Assembly: GCF_001280435.1 (NCBI RefSeq)
Contig: NZ_LBIP01000016.1
Span: 124,001 to 188,000 of the forward strand
Direction of reading: 5' to 3'
DNA from: Mangrovimonas xylaniphaga
GTDB lineage: Bacteria; Bacteroidota; Bacteroidia; Flavobacteriales; Flavobacteriaceae
Length of the DNA: 64,000 nucleotides
Below the pieces are notes generated by a model. It was not told the origin of the DNA. It saw only the letters and a program-made list of their open reading frames with translations, and did not search any database. This document shows, in pieces, positions 9,659 through 18,182 of the stretch. How positions within the stretch are numbered: the first letter of the stretch is position 1; every line of letters starts with the position of its first letter. Both the position numbers and the translations under genes were made by a program.

Positions 9659-11629
9659 ATGAAAATATTAGATAGGTATATACTTACAACCTACTTAAAG
9701 ACATTTTTGAGCGTGTTTATTATACTCATGCTCATTTTTGTTTTACAGTCCATTTGGTTGTACATAAGCGAACTTGCAGGAAAAGATTTGTCCGTTTCGG
9801 TCATTTTTAAATTTTTACTGTACGTTACCCCTACTCTAATTCCTCTAATTTTACCTCTTACCATTTTATTGGCCTCCATTATGGTGTTTGGTAGTTTTGC
9901 CGAAAACTATGAGTTCGCCGCAATGAAATCAACAGGGATCTCTTTGCAAAGAGCCATGAGAGGACTAAGCGTATTTATTTTTGGACTCGCAATTGTAACC
10001 TTCTTTTTTGCCAACAACGTTATTCCTTGGGCCAACTTCAACTTTTATAACCTTAGAAAAAATATTGCCAAAACGCAACCTGCTATGGCTATTGCATCCG
10101 GACAGTTCAATGAAATAGCAGATTACAATATTAAAGTTGATAAGAAAAGTGGTGATAAAGGCCAATATCTAGAAAAGGTCTATATTCATAAAAAAACACC
10201 TCACCGAACAGGAAATTACACTGTAATTACTGCCAATACAGGAGAACTCATAAGCAGCGAAGAATCCAACATTCTCCAATTGGTATTATATGATGGAAAC
10301 TACTACGATGAAATATTTAGCAAGGATCCTAAGCAAAATGCCAAAAAACCCCATGTTCGAAGTGCTTTCGAAAAATATGTCATCAATGTAGACCTTGAAG
10401 GCTTGAATGATGTGGATTATGAAGACAAGAGCTTTGAAGGTCGATACAACATGTTAAATATAAGCGATCTTAGCTACACCATTGACAGCTTAAAAGACAA
10501 GGAAAAGACCGAATATAAGAACTTTGCCAAATCACTTTATGACCGCACTGCTGTAGCATCCTTAAATGCAAACATTAAACCAAAAAAGGATTCTCTTTAC
10601 ACCGATGAAGTTCTTGATTTATTTGATAACAGAACCAAATTACAAGTACTGAATCTAGCAGCCAATACAGTAAACAGTACCAATCAAATTATCAAGACCA
10701 AAAAACACACTTTGGGAACCCAAAAGAAATGGCTTAACCAACACGTCATTTCCCTACATGAAAAATATGTCTTAGGCATTGCCTGTATCATCCTGTTTTT
10801 TGTCGGGGCACCACTGGGAGCCCTAATTAGAAAAGGTGGGATTGGACTTCCAATGGTTATTGCTATTCTTCTGTTTTTAACCTATCACTTTATAGGGATC
10901 TTTTCAAAAAACAGTTCACAAGATGGGTCTCTCAATCCTATTTTTGCTACATGGTTATCTACCTTAATCATGCTTCCGTTGAGTATTTTCTTAACTAAAA
11001 GAGCGACCAAAGATAGAGGTTTGTTTGAGTTTGATACCATTACAGATCCTTTGAGAAAACTTTTCAGCTTCAAGAACAAAAAAGAAGCTTTTGACAAAGC
11101 CTACAAACGTTTGGATACCCTTGAAGATGACAAACTTATTGATATCATTAAAAATTACTCCCACTATGAGTACGACAAGACAATAAAACCTGTTGCATAT
11201 CAGCTTTTATTGGACCGTGGATTAAGTGCAGACGACATCAAAGACAAAGGCGTCATATTGCACAATACCCTACTTAAATCTGAAAAAATAGCCAACGACT
11301 TTTATGACTATTCCTTGACCACCATAGTGAGCTATGGCATTGGTGCGGTATTGATTCTTTTCTATTTTATTTTTAGAAACAATAAACTTCCAGAATTGGC
11401 ACACATAGTGCTACAATTAGGAATAATTTCATTCGTTTTTGTAGTCATCTATTTTACGGTGTCCTCTTTTGTGCTGTCCAAATTCTATGGCTCATTACCC
11501 GAGAGCGATAAAAAGATTAACTTTTTTCTATTAATTATTGGGCTTCCCTTCTATCCTATTACCTACTTTTTGTTAAAAATTAGAGTCAAGGAAGAGTTGT
11601 ATAAAACTAGCATAGAAAATATAAAATAA
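9659..11629 (+). CDS. LptF/LptG (YjgP/YjgQ) family permease with C-terminal extension
   Basis: Inner-membrane subunit of the lipopolysaccharide export transporter (656 residues). It has the family opening LDRYILTTYLKTF, three N-terminal helices up to about residue 120 and the family motif ENYEFAAMKSTGIS. A periplasmic beta-jellyroll-like domain follows (about 130-360), then three more helices (about 370-445). Typical LptF/G proteins end near residue 360-400. Here about 200 further residues follow, with a soluble segment and three more hydrophobic stretches, an enlarged form I associate with flavobacterial homologues. It begins 12 bases after lolA, so translation is probably coupled. LptF and LptG cannot be told apart by eye. 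Confidence 0.88.
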   Translation: MKILDRYILTTYLKTFLSVFIILMLIFVLQSIWLYISELAGKDLSVSVIFKFLLYVTPTLIPLILPLTILLASIMVFGSFAENYEFAAMKSTGISLQRAMRGLSVFIFGLAIVTFFFANNVIPWANFNFYNLRKNIAKTQPAMAIASGQFNEIADYNIKVDKKSGDKGQYLEKVYIHKKTPHRTGNYTVITANTGELISSEESNILQLVLYDGNYYDEIFSKDPKQNAKKPHVRSAFEKYVINVDLEGLNDVDYEDKSFEGRYNMLNISDLSYTIDSLKDKEKTEYKNFAKSLYDRTAVASLNANIKPKKDSLYTDEVLDLFDNRTKLQVLNLAANTVNSTNQIIKTKKHTLGTQKKWLNQHVISLHEKYVLGIACIILFFVGAPLGALIRKGGIGLPMVIAILLFLTYHFIGIFSKNSSQDGSLNPIFATWLSTLIMLPLSIFLTKRATKDRGLFEFDTITDPLRKLFSFKNKKEAFDKAYKRLDTLEDDKLIDIIKNYSHYEYDKTIKPVAYQLLLDRGLSADDIKDKGVILHNTLLKSEKIANDFYDYSLTTIVSYGIGAVLILFYFIFRNNKLPELAHIVLQLGIISFVFVVIYFTVSSFVLSKFYGSLPESDKKINFFLLIIGLPFYPITYFLLKIRVKEELYKTSIENIK

Positions 11630-11633
11630 GCTA

Positions 11634-11641
11634 TATCTTTG
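11634..11641 (+). promoter_or_regulatory. Candidate minus-7 element for ribBA
   Basis: TATCTTTG fits TAnnTTTG and lies 22 bases before the ribBA start, just after the LptF/G stop. No minus-33 element is seen at normal spacing, so ribBA may also be read from the upstream operon. Confidence 0.35.
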
Positions 11642-11663
11642 CAGCATAATACAAAATGCTACT

Positions 11664-12821
11664 ATGTCTACGCTTAAAACCGTTAACAATTCAACTGAAT
11701 TCAAGTTAGATACCATTGAAGACGCCATAAACGATATCCGTCAAGGAAAAGTAATTATCGTTGTGGATGACGAAAACAGAGAAAATGAAGGTGACTTTCT
11801 TGCTGCTGCCGAAATGGTGACCCCAGAAATGATCAACTTTATGGCTACCCACGGTAGAGGTCTAATCTGCACCCCGCTTACTGAAAACCGATGTAAAGCT
11901 CTTGAACTGGGCATGATGGTAAGCAACAACACCGACCCAATGGAGACCGCCTTTACCATTTCAGTTGATTTACGAGGCAATGGTGTGACCACCGGTATTT
12001 CTGCAAGTGATAGAGCCAAAACGGTGAAAGCACTAGTAGACAAAGACACCAAACCTTTTGAATTGGCACGTCCAGGACATATCTTCCCTCTTGTGGCCAA
12101 AGAAGGAGGCGTTTTAAGAAGAACAGGGCATACCGAAGCAGCAATAGACTTTGCCCGTTTGGCTGGATTGCAACCTGCTGGTGTGATTGTTGAAATCATG
12201 AACGAAGATGGTACCATGGCACGTTTGCCACAGCTAATGGAAGTAGCTAAGAAATTCGATCTTAAAATCGTTTCTATTGAAGATTTAGTGGCCTACCGTA
12301 TGCAACACGATTCATTGATTGAAAAGAAAGAAGACTTTGAAATCGTGACCCGTTTTGGGGAATTTAGATTGCGTGCTTACCAACAAACCACCAATAACCA
12401 GGTACATATTGCCATAACAAAAGGGACTTGGAATACCAATGAGCATGTATTGACCAGAGTAAATTCAACTTTGGTGAACAACGATATTCTAGGAACCTTG
12501 ACCAACAATGCTGACAAGAAATTGGACGACATGTTCCAATTGATTAACGAAGCAGGAAAAGGCGCCATCATTTTTATAAATCAACAAAACCAATCTACCA
12601 ATTTACTGCATAGATTGTCTATTTTGAAAGCGCAGCAAAACCACAAGGATGTTGTTAAGGCACCTGGAATTCAAATGGACTCTAAAGATTTTGGAATTGG
12701 GGCACAAATTCTTCACGATTTAAACATCCATAAGCTTAAATTGATTTCCAATAGCGAGCAAACCAAACGTGTGGGAATGATTGGCTATGGATTGGAAATC
12801 ATGGATTACGTGAATTACTAA
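11664..12821 (+). CDS. ribB: RibBA-type protein: active DHBP synthase domain, degenerate GTP cyclohydrolase II domain
   Basis: Bifunctional-length riboflavin protein (385 residues). The N-terminal half (about 14-215) is a complete 3,4-dihydroxy-2-butanone-4-phosphate synthase, with VDDENRENEGD, THGRGLICTPL, RPGHIFPL and the RRTGHTEAA motif. It makes the four-carbon precursor of riboflavin from ribulose 5-phosphate. The C-terminal half has the fold of GTP cyclohydrolase II, but the three zinc cysteines of the family pattern CxTGDxxxSxRCDC are gone (the segment reads NSTLVNNDILGTLTNNAD). The RQEGRGIGL segment has become NQQNQSTNL. That domain is therefore predicted to be catalytically dead. Its stop overlaps the convergent lipoprotein gene by four bases. 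Confidence 0.9.
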   Translation: MSTLKTVNNSTEFKLDTIEDAINDIRQGKVIIVVDDENRENEGDFLAAAEMVTPEMINFMATHGRGLICTPLTENRCKALELGMMVSNNTDPMETAFTISVDLRGNGVTTGISASDRAKTVKALVDKDTKPFELARPGHIFPLVAKEGGVLRRTGHTEAAIDFARLAGLQPAGVIVEIMNEDGTMARLPQLMEVAKKFDLKIVSIEDLVAYRMQHDSLIEKKEDFEIVTRFGEFRLRAYQQTTNNQVHIAITKGTWNTNEHVLTRVNSTLVNNDILGTLTNNADKKLDDMFQLINEAGKGAIIFINQQNQSTNLLHRLSILKAQQNHKDVVKAPGIQMDSKDFGIGAQILHDLNIHKLKLISNSEQTKRVGMIGYGLEIMDYVNY

Positions 12822-13777
12822 TCGGTTACTTCAAAAACTTTCAACATATTTTTTTCACTGGCCTTAGGTACTTCGGAAATGAATGCATATTTGCCCTTAG
12901 TAAGTGTAGCCTTAAAATAGCCTTCACCTCCTGCGGGCATTTCTTGCATCCCTCCTAAAAAGGTAACGCCCGCTGGCGCTGGATTGATAAGTCCTTTGGG
13001 ATTGGACCAATTCATCCATGCTTCCAAAGCAGCCAAATCGGCTGTATCATCCAGTTTCACAAGATTTACATCGTGTTCCAAAAAGTGTTCATGCTTTTTT
13101 TGATCTACAAAAGTCACCTTTATCGTATTTTCGCCCGCTTTGATAACATCATCAAACACGATACCTTCTGTACTCGAAATAGATACATTAACAGTAGAAA
13201 TCGGAGGTAAAAGATCAGACACTTCGGAGGTCACTATAATCGGTTTTATCATTCCCATAGAGGTGTGAAATTTTCCATTGGACATCTTTACGTAGCATTC
13301 CATTATATAATATCCAGGATCCAATTTAATGGTTAGTTCTGTAGTTTGATTAGGAGAAATCAATCCAGCTCCACCTGTATACACGACATTCTGAAACCAT
13401 TCTGGTAAAGCTCCAAAGGCGGCATAACCTTCCTCCACCTTCCCTTCGTTTATTAAGTCCATCCCTTTATCGAAAGGCGGGAAAATATCCTTTTTGGTAT
13501 CAATAATAGTCTTTCCTTCTGGATATTTATCTAATAAAAACAAATGGGTTTCGAATGATTTGTTGGAGTACCTAAAGGTTGTCCAGCCAGATGATAACGA
13601 ATCGGGACCAATAAATTCCATACTCTCGGTATAGTACTCTGCCACCTGATCTTTTGGCTTTTCTGCTTCAATAGTTACTTCTTCCCTCACTTCATTCGTT
13701 TTTTTATCTCCTTTGCAGTTAAGAAATAAAATAAAAACAAATAAAAGTCCTAAACTTACACTATGATTAGCCTTCAT
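12818..13777 (-). CDS. Lipoprotein of unknown function with tandem beta domains
   Basis: Predicted lipoprotein (319 residues). A hydrophobic N-terminus ends in a lipobox-like FLNC with Cys21, followed by a charged linker. The rest is mostly beta-strand sequence. The pattern LDPGYYIMECYVKMSNGKFHTSMGMIKPI resembles cupredoxin-like or immunoglobulin-like domains, and a related beta segment recurs at the C-terminus (GYFKATLTKGKYAFISEVP). I see no complete copper site. The gene is convergent with ribBA, and the stop codons overlap. Function unknown; it probably sits on the periplasmic face of the outer or inner membrane. Confidence 0.8.
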   Translation of the reverse strand: MKANHSVSLGLLFVFILFLNCKGDKKTNEVREEVTIEAEKPKDQVAEYYTESMEFIGPDSLSSGWTTFRYSNKSFETHLFLLDKYPEGKTIIDTKKDIFPPFDKGMDLINEGKVEEGYAAFGALPEWFQNVVYTGGAGLISPNQTTELTIKLDPGYYIMECYVKMSNGKFHTSMGMIKPIIVTSEVSDLLPPISTVNVSISSTEGIVFDDVIKAGENTIKVTFVDQKKHEHFLEHDVNLVKLDDTADLAALEAWMNWSNPKGLINPAPAGVTFLGGMQEMPAGGEGYFKATLTKGKYAFISEVPKASEKNMLKVFEVTD

Positions 13778-13906
13778 AATTCACTGTATTTTAATCGGTT
13801 ACCCTTTAAAGATACTAAATTAAGAGCTAACCAAATTAAAGTCAGAGAAATAAGACCTTTGGTACGACTAAAATAAACCCAATAAATTGTTCTAAAAATA
13901 AAAGCT

Positions 13907-15103
13907 TTAACCCAGAACTTCTTTAATAACCTGAACCATTTTTGAAGCCCTTTCCTTGGCTTCTTGCTCCGTCCAAGATAATTTGATCAAACAGGAAATA
14001 TTTCTTCCCACATAATGATCGGACTGTTCAAAAGTTTTGGTTTGAAGATAGGATAATCCTTCTTTCACTTCTTGAGATAAGGGATACAGCGTCTTTAATT
14101 CCTTTAGGTGCTCCCACTTTCTGATATAGTGCCAGTTGTTGTTATAGTACTGAAAACAACCATCCATCCCTGCTTCCTTAAGAGCTGCAGCTACCTTAAG
14201 GGAAGTTTCAGTATCCGGTAAAAAGAAACTTAAAAAAGAATAGTTCTCTTCGCCTCCTTCAGGTACCCTTCTAAATGTAATTTCGGGAATTGTGGATAAA
14301 GCCTCTCGCAATATTGTGAAGTGTTGTTTCTGAATTTCTAAAAATTCAGGTAAACGCCTTAACTGAGCCACCCCAACGGCAGCATTCAGTTCTGAAATTC
14401 TAAAGTTATAACCCAAGAATGGATGGCCCTCTGCACCACGATCGTTACCTACGTGGTCATGCCCATGGTCACTAAAATGATCGGCATTCTTAAAATAGGC
14501 TTCATTATTGGTAAGGACAGCTCCTCCTTCTCCACAAGTTATGGTCTTTACAAAATCGAAGGAAAAACACCCAACATCTCCAATGCTTCCCAAAGTTTTT
14601 CCTTTATAAGTAGCCCCTATAGCCTGGCAAGCATCTTCGATAAGTAATAAATTATGTTCCTTGCATATTTGTTCCAAGGCATCCAAATTGGCCATACTTC
14701 CACACATATGGACAGGCATAATGGCCTTGGTTTTTGTAGTAATGGCTGCTTCTACTGCTTGAGGATCCAAGGTAAGGGTATCATCAATATCCACTAAAAC
14801 AGGAATAGCCCCCAACATCATAACGGCCTCAAAACTGGCTACAAAAGTAAAGGTAGGCATGATAACTTCATCGCCAGCTCCTACTCCTGCAACAGCTAAG
14901 GCTACCGAAACCGCCGCGGTACCACTAGAAACCAACTGAGCATGATTCACCTGGAAATATTCCTGTAAATCATGCTCTAGCTGTTTTGCTTTCCAATGGC
15001 CGTTACGCATGGCATCGAAGCCATATCGCATTAACACTCCAGTTTCCAAAACATCATTCACTTCTTTTCTTTCGGCATCGCCGAAGTGCTCAAATCCGGG
15101 CAT
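13907..15103 (-). CDS. DegT/DnrJ/EryC1/StrS-family PLP aminotransferase
   Basis: PLP-dependent sugar-aminotransferase-type enzyme (398 residues). The internal-aldimine lysine is Lys186 in CFSFDFVKTITCGEGGA, and the cofactor aspartate is Asp157 in LIEDACQAIGATYKG. SSGTAAVSVAL (from residue 59) binds the phosphate. The family transaminates keto-sugars for surface glycans or antibiotics, and some members are dehydratases. No other nucleotide-sugar or glycosyltransferase genes lie nearby, so the substrate cannot be guessed from context. The length and motif order are normal. The N-terminus (MPGFEHFGDAERKEVNDVL) is typical of the family, which supports the chosen start. Confidence 0.9.
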   Translation of the reverse strand: MPGFEHFGDAERKEVNDVLETGVLMRYGFDAMRNGHWKAKQLEHDLQEYFQVNHAQLVSSGTAAVSVALAVAGVGAGDEVIMPTFTFVASFEAVMMLGAIPVLVDIDDTLTLDPQAVEAAITTKTKAIMPVHMCGSMANLDALEQICKEHNLLLIEDACQAIGATYKGKTLGSIGDVGCFSFDFVKTITCGEGGAVLTNNEAYFKNADHFSDHGHDHVGNDRGAEGHPFLGYNFRISELNAAVGVAQLRRLPEFLEIQKQHFTILREALSTIPEITFRRVPEGGEENYSFLSFFLPDTETSLKVAAALKEAGMDGCFQYYNNNWHYIRKWEHLKELKTLYPLSQEVKEGLSYLQTKTFEQSDHYVGRNISCLIKLSWTEQEAKERASKMVQVIKEVLG

Positions 15104-15256
15104 ATTTTATAATATTACAGTTATAGTGTTAAAATCTTTCCTTTCTCATTTTACGATTTTCTGCATTTACCTATAAATACAATAGCTCTTATTAATCCAG
15201 AAAACGTGATTGCAAAACAAATATAATCTAATCTTTCTTTTACAAAAAAGAAATAA

Positions 15257-15886
15257 TCACAGCTCCAAAACAGCGTCCTCATCCTGCTTTCTCACCTTAG
15301 TCATAGAGGCAAACCTATCATTTTCAGACCGATACCCGATAGGCAATAGCAGTACTGATTTTAGGTTGTGTTCACCTAACTTTAAAACTTTATCATATTC
15401 TTCTGAGAGAAATCCCTCCATAGGGCAAGAATCTACTTGTTCCAAGGCACAAACCGTCATAATATTCCCCATAGCAAGATACGCTTGCTTAGTAGCCCAT
15501 TCCTCAATTTCCTGTTGAGATTTTTGTTCAAAATCATCCACTAGAAAGTCTTCAAAAGGTTTTAAGATCTCTTTCGAGGTTTGCCTCAAATCATGTACCC
15601 TTTTGAAATACTCATTTACAAAAGACTTATCAATATCGGTCTGTATACAAAATACCAATACATGGGAAGCAGAAACTATTTGTTTTTGGTTCATGGAATA
15701 TTGCAAGAGCTCCTGCTGCAATTCCTTATTCTTTATAATTACCAGTTTTATTGGCTGAAGCCCATATGAGGTCGCCGTTAAATTGAAGGCCTTTTTTATG
15801 ATGTTCAATTTTTCAGAAGGCACCTCTTTAGTTATGTCAAAGGCCTTGGTTGCATAGCGCCATTTTAAAAAATTAATGATTTCCAT
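15257..15886 (-). CDS. Nitroreductase-family NAD(P)H-dependent oxidoreductase
   Basis: FMN-dependent nitroreductase-like enzyme (209 residues). The frame extends 22 codons further upstream, but family members begin with a motif like FLKWRYATKAFD, so the ATG giving MEIINFLKWRYATKAFD is preferred. Visible family features are the R-Y/S-x-x-x-F FMN phosphate contact, SYGLQPIKLVIIKNKELQ, the central ASHVLVFCIQTD strand and the glycine-bearing IGYRSENDRFA near the C-terminus. It probably reduces quinones or nitro compounds using NAD(P)H. The physiological substrate is unknown. It is a stand-alone gene upstream of the tRNA-Ser on the opposite strand. Confidence 0.88.
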   Translation of the reverse strand: MEIINFLKWRYATKAFDITKEVPSEKLNIIKKAFNLTATSYGLQPIKLVIIKNKELQQELLQYSMNQKQIVSASHVLVFCIQTDIDKSFVNEYFKRVHDLRQTSKEILKPFEDFLVDDFEQKSQQEIEEWATKQAYLAMGNIMTVCALEQVDSCPMEGFLSEEYDKVLKLGEHNLKSVLLLPIGYRSENDRFASMTKVRKQDEDAVLEL

Positions 15887-16001
15887 AAGTCTCTTTAAAA
15901 TTTTCACCACAAATGTAGCATTTGAAAATTCCTTTAACCAACACAAAATCAATTTTATATTGAATGACTGAAAAATCTTTTAAATTTTTTCTCGTTTTTT
16001 C

Positions 16002-16033
16002 TTTGATAGTAATGAAAAAGGTCACTATATTTG
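16002..16033 (+). promoter_or_regulatory. Promoter of tRNA-Ser
   Basis: TTTG (16002-16005), a 20-base spacer and TATATTTG (16026-16033) match the Bacteroidota consensus TTTG - N17-23 - TAnnTTTG exactly. The predicted start of transcription is about 30 bases before the mature tRNA. Confidence 0.8.
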
Positions 16034-16069
16034 CACCCGCAATCAGGAAATACCTGATGAGACACTCAA

Positions 16070-16154
16070 GGAGAAATGGCAGAGTGGTCGAATGCGGCAG
16101 TCTTGAAAACTGTTGAGGGTCACACCTCCGGGGGTTCGAATCCCTCTTTCTCCG
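16070..16154 (+). tRNA. tRNA-Ser (anticodon UGA)
   Basis: An 85-base class II tRNA. The acceptor stem GGAGAAA pairs with TTTCTCC, with G as discriminator base. The D-arm contains TGGTCGAATGCGGC and the anticodon loop CTTGAAA gives anticodon TGA. A long variable arm (TGTTGAGGGTCACACCTCCG region) and T-arm GGGGGTTCGAATCCC follow. The long variable arm and the anticodon both indicate serine. CCA is not encoded. Its 3' end is the attachment site of the integrative element. Confidence 0.95.
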
Positions 16155-16155
16155 C
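16143..16155. repeat. attL core (direct repeat, left copy)
   Basis: CCTCTTTCTCCGC covers the last 12 bases of tRNA-Ser plus one base and is identical to 45415-45427. The match extends imperfectly upstream: GTTC of the T-loop is also present before the right copy. Confidence 0.85.
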
Positions 16156-16157
16156 AG

Positions 16158-16197
16158 AAAGCCTTGTAAGTCGCAGATTTACAAGGCTTTATTTTTT
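16158..16197 (+). terminator. Terminator after tRNA-Ser, supplied by the element
   Basis: A 12-bp perfect stem (AAAGCCTTGTAA with TTACAAGGCTTT), a 9-base loop and a T-run. It lies inside the element. A functionally equivalent hairpin remains beyond attR, so the insertion replaces the tRNA terminator that it displaced. Confidence 0.8.
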
Positions 16198-16219
16198 GAG
16201 TTGACAATTGAGTTGACAG
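16196..16219. repeat. Left arm-type repeat pair (candidate integrase sites)
   Basis: Two copies of TTGAGTTGACA (16196-16206 and 16208-16218) with a 12-base period. The core GTTGACA recurs at the right end of the element (45277 and 45289) with the same orientation and the same 12-base period. Confidence 0.6.
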
Positions 16220-16402
16220 TTTTTATTTTAGCTATACAAAGCAATTTCGACTTTTACACCTCATTTTTCTTCTAAACAATTTAGTAAAATTTATAACGTC
16301 TTTCCTTTTTCAATACGGAAAAAACTTCAATTTCTAAACTTCCTTAACTTTCATTCGACCTTTCGTTTTATAACTTTATACTCAATTATAAATTTAAGTA
16401 TA

Positions 16403-16738
16403 ATGGAAAATCCCTTTGAATTAATCAACGAACGCTTAGACCGAATTGAAAAATTACTCACAAATATTAATGACAAAATGGAAGGTAATAATGGAGCACC
16501 CACCCCTTCCCTACCAAACATTATGAACATTGAGCAAGTAGCAGACTATATAAGCCTATCTAAACACACCGTATACGGATTGGTCCACAAACGTGAAATA
16601 CCACATTTCAAAAAGGGAAAACGCTTGTATTTTGACAAAAAAAACATCAATGAATGGCTTCTCGAAGGAAAAGTTTCAACTAGAAAGGATATTGAAGAGA
16701 AAGTGGATGAATACTTATTTAGAAACCCCCTCTGGTGA
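16403..16738 (+). CDS. Excisionase-like helix-turn-helix DNA-binding protein
   Basis: Small DNA-binding protein (111 residues). Residues 1-30 form a predicted coiled coil (NPFELINERLDRIEKLLTNINDKM). Residues 42-88 are a MerR/excisionase-type winged helix: NIEQVADYISLSKHTVYGLVHKREIPHFKKGKRLYFDKKNINEWL. This arrangement is common on Bacteroidota integrative elements, where such proteins act as excisionase or directionality factors or as local regulators. It is the first gene inside the tRNA-side end and stands alone. A second excisionase-like gene near the integrase end shares the domain, so which one drives excision is uncertain. Confidence 0.8.
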   Translation: MENPFELINERLDRIEKLLTNINDKMEGNNGAPTPSLPNIMNIEQVADYISLSKHTVYGLVHKREIPHFKKGKRLYFDKKNINEWLLEGKVSTRKDIEEKVDEYLFRNPLW

Positions 16739-16936
16739 CAAATTAATCTAACCGAGTAATTTGTTCTCTTCAATTGATAAGTAAATTTATTTTTGACAGC
16801 AATATCAACCTATTATTAAAATACCCAATTATAGGTATTTACATTCTATATGGTAACTGCTACATTTAAAATAATTTACTTTGTAAACCCTGTAATAGCA
16901 AAACCTAATACATATTGTTAACCAAAATATTGACAT

Positions 16937-17929
16937 GTGAAAATACTAAGAAGCATATTACAAATTACTATACTCCTAATGTCTATACTTATTATTGGTT
17001 CGCTTTTTATTGATGATCTTGAAGAAATAATAGTGAATTTTTATGTGCCATTTCTTATTGGAGCAATAGTACTAATTCATCTCGAATCTAAGTTAAAAAT
17101 AAACCATAAAGAAAATCCTTCCCAAGGGGATTTAAATAACAAAAGAAGCCCAATAGGAACAGTTCAGGGAACTGGTCTTTTTTTAAGTGGCGCTGGACCT
17201 ATTGGAATGATAATTTCTAAATCTCTTTCTGATTTTATCTTAGCCGCCTTAATCACACTCTTGTGTTTAGTAGTATTTTATTTTGTTTACAATTATAAAT
17301 ATAAGTTCGAAAAGGCGAAATTGAAAAAGATTGAAAAGGCTGAACAAAAAATAGGCAAATTACATTGGTTATTGGATGAAGAAATAACTTTAGCGGCCAA
17401 ATTGACATATAGTCATGGAATAGAATTATTTGATGAATTAATGATTAAAAATCAAGAATACTATGATGCTGTTATTCATTTTGTAAAGCATCCAAATGGC
17501 CTAAAAATTAGATTAGCTCAATTATTTAAAACAGCATCCATAGGATTAAAATGGGAAGAAATTGACAAAATATCAATATCAAATCCTAAATCTCCTAAAC
17601 TTATTATTTATTCTAAAGATTTGTCTCAAATATCATTCAGCTTTAAATACAAAGACTTTTTTGAAATTCAAGAATATTTGAATAAGATAAAGGTAAATTA
17701 TGATATAACTTCAGAATTTGAAACATACATTCCCCCTGCACATATATTAGATTTCAAATCAATTTTGTTCGGTATAATTTATATTTCGATAGGAATTAGC
17801 TTAACCTCACTTTTAACTAATGAATTCTATAGCATATTTTTTTATGGAGCTATTGTTTTGGGATTAACCTTCATTTTCTCCAGTTTTAAAGAAAAAAAAA
17901 TCGAAGCAGAAAAAAAAACTAACTATTAG
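16937..17929 (+). CDS. Predicted membrane protein of unknown function
   Basis: Unrecognised protein of 330 residues with a GTG start; the only nearby ATG is followed at once by a stop. Hydrophobic helices are at about residues 7-25, 33-50, 75-115 (probably two) and 270-310 (two). A lysine-rich segment (KFEKAKLKKIEKAEQK) and a soluble region of about 140 residues lie between them. This suggests a cytoplasmic domain held by membrane hairpins at both ends. It is very AT-rich, consistent with the surrounding element. Membrane proteins at this position in an element are often cargo effectors, but nothing in the sequence proves that. Confidence 0.65.
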   Translation: MKILRSILQITILLMSILIIGSLFIDDLEEIIVNFYVPFLIGAIVLIHLESKLKINHKENPSQGDLNNKRSPIGTVQGTGLFLSGAGPIGMIISKSLSDFILAALITLLCLVVFYFVYNYKYKFEKAKLKKIEKAEQKIGKLHWLLDEEITLAAKLTYSHGIELFDELMIKNQEYYDAVIHFVKHPNGLKIRLAQLFKTASIGLKWEEIDKISISNPKSPKLIIYSKDLSQISFSFKYKDFFEIQEYLNKIKVNYDITSEFETYIPPAHILDFKSILFGIIYISIGISLTSLLTNEFYSIFFYGAIVLGLTFIFSSFKEKKIEAEKKTNY

Positions 17930-18182
17930 TATAAAAATTTGCAACTTATATAGTCATAAATTAATTAGATTTAGCCCTCTACTATTTTCCTTTATTCAAT
18001 AGGAAACCTCATAATATTAAGTGGTCATTCTTATACTATGAATTATAACATATTCAACTAGGCCTTATTTGAATTACTTCTTTTTTTATGTTTAACAAAC
18101 AAATGAAATGTCTACTACTGTTAAAAACATTTGCCTCTACCTAAAGAATTAAAATAGAATGTTTAACATAAAACCAATCGAA

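Noticed and set aside
16196-16219. TTGACA as a sigma-70 minus-35 element
   Set aside because: Bacteroidota do not use the TTGACA/TATAAT consensus. The repeats are paired at a 12-base period and recur at the other element end.
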